Positions 52,889 to 61,577 of a stretch of DNA of 64,000 nt are shown in pieces. How positions within the stretch are numbered: position 1 is the first letter of the stretch; the number at the start of each line of letters is the position of its first letter. Where the stretch lies: contig CAXAMN010021740.1 of the NCBI GenBank assembly GCA_963970005.1, forward strand, positions 755,274 through 819,273. Reading direction: 5' to 3'. The DNA is from Durusdinium trenchii (lineage: Eukaryota; Sar; Dinophyceae; Suessiales; Symbiodiniaceae). The notes below the pieces were generated by a model. The model was not told where the DNA came from, ran no database searches, and worked only from the letters and a program-made list of their open reading frames with translations. The position numbers and the translations under genes were made by a program.

Positions 52889-55167
52889 ATGGCTGAAGAC
52901 GATGGTTCCCGACATGACCGTTCTCGTTCCGGCTACGTTCCTACTTCACCTGCAATGTCTAGCTCACCTGCGCTAGAGCTCCCTTTCGTTCCGCTGGACC
53001 TTCAGAGGCCAATTGAGCCTCCATCGTTCAGTGCCCAGGGGGACCTGGTGTCTGCTGTTCCGACGCCGTCGCCATTCCATACTGAGTTTTCACCTGTGTT
53101 GAATGTACAGAACGTTGATGCTAGGCAGATCCATCAACAAGCACTCTTCGTCAATGAAGATCGATCGGCCCAGGTTGCTCAGATTGCGGAACTAAGGCAT
53201 CAGGCCATTTTGGCCGAGCATGGACAGCAGGTCGCGGATCAAGCCAGACAGTTCAGGGATGCCGTGAATGAACAAGCCAGAACGGCCATTGAGGAGTCTA
53301 GGGAACAACATGAGGCTATTGCCAATCAACGATTAAATGACACGAGTCAAGCCCACCAGAACCAACAACTTCATGAACAGAGGGCTTACTTGGATCGAAT
53401 TTCGCTCGAAAGACATGCCGTCGTTGAGAGCGAACGCGCATTGGCCAGGCAAAGAGAGGATGCCCTCCGGTCAGAACTCGCAGAACAGAGTCGGATCATC
53501 AAGGACCTAAGAGAAAGATTCGACAACGCCTCGGGGAACCGAGTGCCTGTGCCACCAGCCCAGCCACTTGGGTCTCAGGTATCCCCAGTTTCGCATCCTG
53601 CAAGTCTTCGCACTCAGTTGGAGAAGCACGGGATCAAAGGCGATGACGAACCACATCCGTCAGATGCGGATGAAGAATACGACAAAAAGTCCCACAAGGA
53701 CAAAAAGGAAAAGAGAAAGGAGAAGAAGAAGGACAAGAGCCCAAAGAGGGGCCGTTCCAGAGAACGCAGGAAAAGACGATCTCCTTCTCCATCTCCGTCT
53801 TCATCCGGTTCATCGAATAGTGATGATGATTCCAATGACTCAAGCTCTGAGTCCTCGCGTCTTGCACGTATCATCAGAAAGGAGCTGAGGAAGCAGCAAA
53901 AGAAGTCGAAAGACCGAGAGTGTGAGAACAAGGCCAAGGAGGCCGACAAGGTTCTCATTCCCAAGTTTCCCACACCTGAGAAGTACAGAGATTGGAAGAT
54001 CAAGGTGAGGGACAACATTGCCGCTGCTTCGGCCAAACCAGATGATGCAAGATCGTGGGTTGGGAAAGTATATAATTAATCCCAAACCATTGATGCGCTC
54101 GATGATTCCGAAGGTTTTGCCACTCTCGACGCGAAGCTTCTTGCAAGCCTCACTAACTGCGCCGAGGGGGACCTTGGTCGTCAAATCGCAACCTTTAAGG
54201 AGCTGCGTGCTCGCGAAGAGAAGCCCGTGAGGGGAGGCATTTGCTCCTCCGGTTCCACGAGTACTTCGCCACAAGCATCCGGCACGGCGCCATTTACGGC
54301 CTCGAAGATCTCATGTCGGTCAAAATGGTAAATGATGATCTGAAAGGTTTCATCAACAAATGGGACAGCGTGTTAGCGGGCATGAAGAAGGAGCCCGAGA
54401 ACAACGTCCTAGAGGCATACTTTCACCTTGCGGTGAAGCGTTTCAAGCCTCTCGAACATGATCTTGCCCTGTATGACAGTGCTGCGGAAGGCAGCAAAGA
54501 GAGGTCTCATGACTTCCTCATCACTGCGGCCCGGGCATATCTTGAGAGAAAGAGGCTTGAAAAGATGAAGGATGCCACTAAGCGCTCTCTCGGTGCCAAG
54601 GATGTCGCACTGCCAGCTCCAGATGACAAGAAAGGTGTGTGCTTTGATTACCAAAAGACCGGTAAATGCAAGCGCGGATCCTCATGTCCTTACAAGCATG
54701 AAAAAGGCCGCGAAAAGAGCAAAGGAAAGGGAAAGGGTAAGGATCGCAGTCAGTCTCGATCGAGGTCACTGACTCCAGGGTCTCGCAAGGAGACTTGCAA
54801 ATTCTGGAAGGCAGGACATTGCCATCGAGGTAAAGATTGTGCGTTCCAGCACCCTGAGAAGACTGTCCCTGCCAAGAAAGAGGACAAGAAGAAGAAGAAG
54901 AAAGACAAGAAACCTCGCAAACGAAGCAGTTCGCGAGGGTCGTCAGGCTCCGACAACTCAACTGGCTCCGAGAGTCAGCGGAGAAAAGGTGGGAAGTCTT
55001 CTTCTTCCAACGCACCGGCAGCAGTCTGCCTCCTTCGAGCAGTGGTCATGGCCGCAGTGGTCTCTCAGGGATCCTCCGTCCTCATCACTCGCCCGCTGGG
55101 AAGCGTGGCCATGCCGGTCCTTTCCGCATCGAACACATTATGCACCGATTTTGACCAGTTTTGTTAG
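52889..55167 (+). pseudogene. copia Gag with two CCCH zinc fingers, interrupted
   Basis: MAEDDGSRHDRSRSGYVP starts a Gag whose first half is a Gln/Glu/Ala-rich coiled coil (about residues 80-230), followed by a Lys/Glu then Arg/Ser-rich region (RGRSRERRKRRSPSPSPSS). The frame meets TAA at 54077-54079, stays open in the same frame to about 54235, shifts by one base, and goes on (LLLRFHEYFATSIRHGAIYG) to two CCCH fingers: C-x8-C-x5-C-x3-H (near 54640-54700) and C-x7-C-x5-C-x3-H (near 54796-54860). A Lys-rich and Ser/Arg-rich tail follows. The protein would package element RNA. The nonsense codon and frameshift inactivate this copy. Confidence 0.8.
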
Positions 55168-56110
55168 ACAGCAAGTTTGTTTTGATGATCAACCAAATGT
55201 TTTTTTTCATGCTGTTGAGTCGTCTTCCAATTGGAGGTCTGTTCAACCCCGAAGTAAGAAGAAACGGAAGGCTTTCACACCGAATCGACCGGAGTACAAT
55301 GAAGCTGTTCGAGTTGCCACTGAAGATGCTTCCATTGCAGCCTCAAATCTCCAGAACGCTGTTAGGAATGAGCTTTTGTCCGTATCGGCAGAATGTTCGT
55401 ACCTATGCAACTCTGACATTGGTTGCATCAAGTGTTTTGGGAAGAGGCCGTCGACCTCAGTGCCTGCCACTGAGATTGCTTGGATAGCAGACACGGGCAG
55501 ATGATCTTGTGTCTAGGCACATGCTCCATTCCGATGAGGCGTCACAGTCATCCAAACCTGTAAGTCTTCTCACAGCCAACGGAGTATTTCAAGCCACTGA
55601 CCAAGCAAGAGTAAATGTTCCCATCTTGGGTGATGACATCAATCCGTATGTCTTAGATGACAGTCCAGCCGTCGTGTCTGTCGGACAACGTTGCATCGAT
55701 GCAGGTTGGAGCTTTCATTGGCCAGCTTATAGCAGGCCATACTTCAAGAAACCAGATGGTACCAAAGTCAAGCTTGAAGTAGATGACTATGTTCCATACC
55801 TGCCATCCACAACTGGTGTTGCGATGTCAGCCATAGGCCAACCTTACGGTACAAATCAGCGGTCGGGGGGACCACGACCCATGATTCCTCTGCCTGCTAC
55901 GCCGGCTGAAGAAGCGATTGAGGTCTACGATGATGATGAGAATCCCATTGGTGAAGACCCCGCTGAAGAGGAGCCTGAACCGATGGATGAAAGGTTGGTG
56001 GAAAAGCCGTGGGATCCCAAACGGGATAGAGGGGAGATTGCACTGAAGGAAGAAGCTCAGTCAATTCAGCATCTGTTGACTCACACACCGAAGAACCCCT
56101 TTTGTCAAGC
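55160..56110 (+). pseudogene. copia protease and linker, frameshifted
   Basis: A frame that comes into register after the Gag fingers carries AWIADTG at about 55477-55497, the Asp-Thr-Gly of a retroviral-type aspartic protease. Right after it the frame breaks (stop at 55502-55504) and resumes one register over at LVSRHMLHSDEA (about 55508). It then runs through the protease body and an acidic linker (EEEPEPMDERLVEK) to HLLTHTPKNPFCQAC, the HH-CC zinc-binding start of integrase, where another shift occurs near 56115. The protease would cut the polyprotein; it is not functional here. Confidence 0.72.
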
Positions 56111-56545
56111 TTGTTCCAGGCGAAGATGACGAAACGTCCATCCTATAGCAAGGGAGGTTCTACCCAAGTTGATGCGGACCACTTTGGACAACATTTGACT
56201 GCCGATCATCTTGTCATTAGGGACGATGAGGAAATGGACATTGATGGGGCTCGAGTTGCACTGGTCGTAAAAGATGTAGCAACTAGATATGTCTACCCGG
56301 CCGCCCGTCGTTCGACACGGGAATGCATCGCAGCCTTCAAACATTTTGTTCGATCTACTGATGAGGTAGGAGTGTTTTATTCCGACAACTCACCAGAGCT
56401 CATCGCCACTGCCGAGAGGCTAGGATGGAGACACCAAACCAGCTTTGCATATGTTTCCAAAACGAACGCAATGGCTGAAAGATCCATTAGGTCCGTTATT
56501 GAAGGTACAAGAGTGAACTTGGACATGCATGGCAAACAATATTAT
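56102..56545 (+). pseudogene. copia integrase core, truncated by insertion
   Basis: KMTKRPSYSKGG joins the zinc-binding region to the catalytic core: VDADHFGQHLTADHL (first Asp), VGVFYSDNSPELIATAE (second Asp) and SKTNAMAERSIRSVIEG (Glu). All three D, D, E positions are present. The frame then runs into foreign, inverted sequence at about 56540 and stops at 56606-56608. The integrase C-terminal region resumes near 57210. Confidence 0.8.
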
Positions 56546-57190
56546 CGACACCAGAAGAAATGCCACCGGCTCAGATCCTTCACGATGTTCCTCCGCAAGA
56601 TGCCATAGCCCCACCTGTTTCGCCACCAGTGCGGAATCCCCTCGCACTTGCTCACGCTCTCGGGCGGTTAGCCCATCCAACCCCCAACGGTCAGATCCAC
56701 GGCCTCTCACTCTCCTTGGTCCTGGGGGCCCCTTGCACCTCAATCTGCTTGTGGTACGACAAGGCGGACCTCCAACAACACCCTTCACCTTCCCGGATCT
56801 AGCCAGCGAGCACACATAGCTCCACACATTCGCATTGTGCACGTTGGAGCCGTCTCCCAACTCCAGATCCAAGAAAATCCAATCCATGTCGTCCGGCAAA
56901 GTGCCCTTCCACCTCCCTGTATCAGCTCCAGAGAAAAGGTGAATCACCAAGCCCCGACTTCGTTGATGTCGACGCCTCTGACGTCTATTCCAAGGCAGCA
57001 ACTCTGGGTTCGGCTCACTCGAAAACCCAACCATCATCTCCAGCACGTCCTCCGGCACGTCCGGCATGATGCTGCGCCACCAATTCCAGTCCGCTTGGGA
57101 CAGCTTCTTCCGATTCTTCTGGTTCTCCTCGAACTCTGCCAACATCACCATGGCATCCTTTCGATTCATGACAGGGCACCCCGATCCGGG
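56545..57190 (-). pseudogene. Inverted fragment encoding a methyltransferase-like domain
   Basis: On the minus strand, an open frame of about 210 codons (upstream end at about 57169) reads LSQADWNWWRSIMPDVPED, then RGLVIHLFSGADTGRWKG (a Rossmann-like start, compare LFSG of C5 methyltransferases), FLDLELGDGSNVHN, and GVVGGPPCRTTSRLRCKGPP (a PC-loop). It lacks start and end signals of its own and stops matching at both sides where integrase sequence resumes. The motif block C-x-T-x-S-R-x-R followed by GPP is shared with the N-terminus of Pol in the DIRS-like element at 25.3 kb. It is most simply a fragment of another retroelement polyprotein inserted, or a locally inverted piece of this one. 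Confidence 0.65.
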
Positions 57191-57204
57191 AGGGTAGTTC
57201 GCCT

Positions 57205-58605
57205 TGGTCGCAACGGTTCGGTGAGAAGTTCAAAGGCCCGTTGGTTCCTTTGGGTTGACTACTGGATCAGTCCTAAGAACAAGGCCAAATCCTCTCTCAG
57301 GTTCGAACCGACGTCAAACCCTGAGGAATCTTTTTGGGGTACGCCGTTCAGTCCAATTTCGTGTGGAGGAAGGAGTTCATGGTTCTCCCACTGCAAGATG
57401 TCATGGAGTCAGACTTCAGTGCCGAGATCCAGCCGTTGAGAGTCCATCAGATTGCTGTTCCGGACATCGGGTTGCACTTTCCATGCAAAGGCAGGTACAA
57501 CATGATTCGAGAAGGGTTGTACCCAGGCATTACCATTTCCAGCAATCCACCGTCGATCGATGATGTTAGAGCTGCAAATGTTGAAGATCTTGTTGATCAG
57601 GAGGTTTTGAGGCATGCTGTTGAACATGAGTATGAACCAGATGAACCCCCTGAGCTTCCCGAAGCTCTTGTCGATGACGCGCCTGCTATTGCTCGCGGGT
57701 CGGAAGACCTTGCCGATGAACCGGGGGGCGAAGAGGTAGAGATGGTCGAGGTTCTTGATCCTGTCACGGGTGAAACAACCTTGATCCCCAAAGGCGATTC
57801 GTCCTATTATGATGCCGGTGGATATAAGGCAAGGAAGTACAAGGGTTCATTAAAACCGCCTGACATTCCTCCCTTCCTTTGGAAAGCCAGGAAGAAAGCA
57901 ATTGCCAAGTACGAGCTCGAAAAGGCTCGCAAGCGCCTTCTTGCCGAGAAGAGCAAACACAAAGCAGCTGTGGCAGAAATTGACAACAAATTGCGACATT
58001 ACAAAAGTCGGGATATCCCCGCCCCCGCTGAGACGAAAATGGACGCCGCCTGGGAAGGTGTGCCGTTGATGCCCGTTGAGCATGAAGGGAAACCACACGT
58101 ACATAGAGAGAAAGGAATTCTGTATGAGCCATGGCTAAACGCCCTAGTGGCCAGGCCCGTAGGCCAGAAGGAAATCCGCAACACCCCAGATGCTCAACGC
58201 TCCCTGGATGAGTGGGTGAAGCTGGAGTCCAAGCCCGCTTGGCTTTATGACAAGGTACGCGAGTGGGATGATGTGTCATCCGATGCTGTTCGTGCCAATG
58301 CCAAGGTCCATGTAGGCAATGTTTTCGAACTCTGTGTTGAGAAAGGCAGTGAGCTCCCGAAGGGAAACCCCCTTAGGAAGTACAAAGGTCGGACGGTGTT
58401 CCAAGGGAACAAGGTCAAAGATGAGTCCGATATGGTTGCCCTCTTCTCAGAGCTAGGATTTGCGCCGGCGAACATGGAGGCGGGCAAAGCTCTTGACTGC
58501 TATGGCAGTGCGCCTGGGAATAAAATTACCCAAGGCGACGGCAAACAAGCCTACACCCAGACCACTTTAAAGGGCAAACCGACCTGGATCAGGATCCCGA
58601 AATAG
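57205..58605 (+). pseudogene. copia integrase C-terminus, linker and start of RT
   Basis: RFGEKFKGPLVPFG resumes integrase right after the inverted fragment; one more shift near 57325 leads into a frame of 423 codons from about 57334. This runs through the integrase tail, a long charged linker (KARKKAIAKYELEKARKRL) and the first RT motifs (KYKGRTVFQGNKVKDE, then GDGKQAYTQTTLKG). It ends at TAG 58603-58605; the same frame is open beyond it, so the TAG is probably a CAG-to-TAG nonsense change. Confidence 0.78.
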
Positions 58606-59700
58606 CCTAAGTCTTGGCACGGGAAATTTAAGGATCCTGTCATCCCGCTTGTACTGGCTCTCTATGGTCACCCAGACTCTGGCGGGTTCTGGGAGCGGCG
58701 CTGCGAGGATTGCCTCGCCAAGGTCGGCTTCAAGGCCGTGCACCCTGAGTGCTGGCCATCGATCTTTTGGCGTGACAAGTTGTTCCTTTTGTTAGCCGTC
58801 TATGTAGATGACTTTAAGATGGCCGGTCCGGAGTCCAACCATGCAGAGGGGTGGAAGCTTATCGGTACACATATTGACATGGATACCCCCGAAGACGTAG
58901 GAAGGTATCTCGGTTGCGACCATGTTGTAACGCATGACCTCAAGCTGTCCGTAGCAGATCACCCATTTGCACATGTGTTCGATCATAAGATCGAAGATCC
59001 AGCTAGTAAGCCAGCGGCCGCCGCCCGCCGAACGCAGGATTACTGGACTCATTTCCCCGAGCGTGGAACGTTTGTGCATCACCGCGTCCAGCCACGTCGA
59101 CGCTTCGAAATCAGTCCTGCGGGCGTTGAAGGGCTGTTCGAACCTGGTGACCTCAGGTACACAGAGTATGTCCCATGCACGGAGGGATCCGTTGCCAACG
59201 ATGCGGGGGGCTCCTCCCATGTTTGGCGCGACACCAAGATCGACCGACAACAGGGATTGCCCTTTTGGTGGACAGGGGGGACCTACTTCATCGACAGGTG
59301 CGTTTCCGACCCCAAGATGGCTGTTGCAGCTGTCAAAAAGATAAGGGACAAGAGTCAGGCCAAAAAGGCCGCCCGTGCCCAAGGATTTACGTTTTTGGAT
59401 CAACTCGAAGAAGATCAGGGCTGCATGAACAAACCTGTGACGCGGGTCGAATACGACATGAGGGGCTTTCTTCGCCAATGTCTTGAAAAGTATGAGAACC
59501 TAGTCGATCACCCCGTGAAATTCAAGACTGTCAGCGCCCCGTTTCACGACGACAAAATCGCTCGACCGATCGGTGACGAGGCAGAACGCCGGGGGGAACT
59601 CCAGGCCATTGCAAGCAGAGTCTTAATGAAGGTGTTGTTCGCTGCACGTATGGCGCGTTTCGACTTGCTTCGAGCGACTCAGGGCCTTGCTAGCCGCTAG
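58606..59700 (+). pseudogene. copia reverse transcriptase, catalytic part
   Basis: In the same frame as the preceding section after its TAG. ALYGHPDSGGFWER and the catalytic LAVYVDDFKMAG (near 58793-58828) are the fingers/palm motifs of copia RT. The thumb region follows, with HVFDHKIEDPASKPAAAARR and a segment unlike plant or yeast copia. Near the end, RATQGLASR is cut by a 7-bp tandem duplication (GCTAGCC at 59689-59695 and 59696-59702), which shifts the frame and creates the stop. Confidence 0.85.
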
Positions 59701-59702
59701 CC

Positions 59703-60800
59703 GTGTCACCAAGTGGTCAAAGGAGTGTGATGTTGCATTACATAGGTTGATGTGTTATATCCACTCTACAATTGACGTCGTACAGTCAGGTTTCATTGGA
59801 GACGAACCCCAACACTGTAAACTGTGGTTGTTTGCCGACAGTGACCATGCCGGAGAGCATGATAGTCGTTCAACTTCAGGCTGCGTTCTGGCCATGGTAG
59901 GTCCCAACACCTACTTTCCCCTCACTGCATTTTCGAAAAAGCAGACGGCCACCGCTATGAGCTCGACGGAAGCGGAAGTCATTGCCGCTAATCTGTCCAT
60001 TCGAACAGTTGGTCTTCCTTCCTCCTGTCTCTGGCAAGTCATCCGGAACGCGGGGGGAGTCACAAACGCCAACGCGCAGAGCTCGGCCGTGGGGACACGT
60101 GCCCGAAATGCAAAGAAAGATGCTTGGGAGTTCGAACCATTGAGAGATCAGGTCATTAGACGTCATGTCGAACCCAGACATCACCTTTTTGACCCAAGAG
60201 AGTCTGACGACTGCCCAGTCGATCACAAATTCCTGTCCGCCCAAAGAATCACGATTGCACAATTTAAGGATGGATCCTTTGATGCTGACGTGAGCTGGGA
60301 TTGGTCCAGCAGAGACGGACAGAGGGTTATGAAGGGGGAATGGACGGGAATGACAATCTTTAGAATACCTGGTCCGAACGAAATCGACTATGGTGTTGAG
60401 TCCCGCGAAATTAGGAATGCACTCACTGACTCATGCTATGTAGGTCAAGGTCGCGAAGGTTCTATGGATATCTACCTCATTGGTAAGGGAACTTTTGAGA
60501 TGGTATTTTTGGAAGACAATCAGGCGACCATCCGCATCCTTGAATCAGGACGGTCACCTGCATTCCGACATGCCGACAAGACCCAACGACTTAATTTAGC
60601 ATGGTTGGCTGAGCAGTTCCAGCAGAAACATTTCACACTTGTTTATGTACCCTCGTTACTTCAGGCAGCAGACATTTTCACCAAACCTTTTACGAGCTCA
60701 GAGAAATGGAACCAACTGCTCAAGCTTCTCGGGTTGCACCGTGCTTCCACCAAGCCCTCAGGCCAGAAGACTGACGCCCGACGCACCTCACCCGGGGGGG
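59703..60800 (+). pseudogene. copia RNase H with an internal 150-residue insert
   Basis: After the 7-bp duplication the frame reads VTKWSKECDVALHRLM, then LFADSDHAGEHDSRSTSGC, FSKKQTATAMSSTEAEVIAA and, later, FLEDNQATIRILESG and LLQAADIFTKPF: the full set of copia RNase H motifs. Between the third and fourth lie about 150 residues (about 60060-60500) that typical copia RNase H does not have, including PRHHLFDPRE and MTIFRIPGPNEID. The frame then breaks at a G7 run (60794-60800) before the methyltransferase-like region. Confidence 0.82.
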
Positions 60801-60804
60801 ACCC

Positions 60805-61506
60805 GTGGCCGCAGCAACGCCCGAGTCTCACAACAGAATTTTGCTTGAAGTGTGTTGCAGTCCGGACTCGAAGCTCGGCGATGTCACTCGTAAGGCAACC
60901 CAGGGTTGCAAAGTGATTCGTATTACTAAGGATGATGATGTCTTAGATCCACAAACGCGTAAGTTGATCGTCCGACAAGTTTTGACTGAACTACGTTCTC
61001 TTCCAAAAGGCCGCAGGTTACTTGTGTGGGCAAGTTTGCCTTGCACAGGCGGAACACCATGGATTCATGTCAACAAGACCATTCCATCAGCAGCAAACAA
61101 AGTTGAGGAACACCAGAAAGAGTTCAGGAAACTCTGGAATGCACTAGTGGACCTCGTTAATTCTTTGCGCTCCGCAAGTCCGTACATCGCTATCGAATGG
61201 CCTAAGGGCTGTGTGTCCTGGAAACTTGATCACGTGGTTGCATTCTGTCAACGCCACACAATGGAGCAAGTGACCTTTGATGGATGTATGATTGGTGTTG
61301 TTGATGTTCACGGTGTTCCCATTCGCAAGCCATGGAAGATTTGTACAAACCTATCTAGCCTAATCGAGTCGTTCGAGTCTTTGCAGTGTGATGGAAACCA
61401 TGAGCATGCTGAAGGCAGAGGTGAGTCATTGAGGCGTACGGAGAGTTACACATTCCGCATGACTGACATGATTCACAGAGCTTTCGGCGTGTCCGTGGCC
61501 AATTAA
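60805..61506 (+). CDS. Methyltransferase-like C-terminal module of the copia-like element
   Basis: An intact frame of 233 codons follows RNase H directly, offset by one base at the G7 run, so it was probably fused to it. ILLEVCCSPDSKLGD is a Rossmann-type first strand and SAM-loop-like start; WASLPCTGGTPW (61027-61062) looks like a C5-methyltransferase PC loop; YIAIEWPKGCVSWKL fits the strand with the E-x-[VP] motif; HGVPIRKPWKICTN is a conserved-looking end. There is no ATG at the start (GTG at 60805). Captured cytosine methyltransferases are documented in dinoflagellate retrotransposons; whether this divergent module has activity is unknown. Confidence 0.6.
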   Translation: MAAATPESHNRILLEVCCSPDSKLGDVTRKATQGCKVIRITKDDDVLDPQTRKLIVRQVLTELRSLPKGRRLLVWASLPCTGGTPWIHVNKTIPSAANKVEEHQKEFRKLWNALVDLVNSLRSASPYIAIEWPKGCVSWKLDHVVAFCQRHTMEQVTFDGCMIGVVDVHGVPIRKPWKICTNLSSLIESFESLQCDGNHEHAEGRGESLRRTESYTFRMTDMIHRAFGVSVAN

Positions 61507-61577
61507 CTCAAGCTCGCGACCGGGGACGGTAAGCCATATCTACGAAGCTTTCAATCCCGCTTTGCCTTTGTGGAACG

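Larger units (their letters stand above)
52749..61506 (+). mobile_element. Decayed Ty1/copia-like retrotransposon with methyltransferase-like module
   Basis: Domain order on the plus strand is Gag (52889), aspartic protease (DTG near 55490), integrase (zinc-binding HH-CC plus D-D-E core, 56.05-56.5 kb), reverse transcriptase (YVDD near 58800), RNase H (SSTEAEV near 59970), then a methyltransferase-like region to 61506. Integrase before RT is the Ty1/copia order. Neither LTR could be delimited. The coding sequence is broken by at least two stops in frame, several 1-base shifts, a 7-bp duplication and a 0.65-kb inverted insertion, so this copy is dead. The left end is set loosely, after the spliced-leader-like word. 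Confidence 0.85.
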
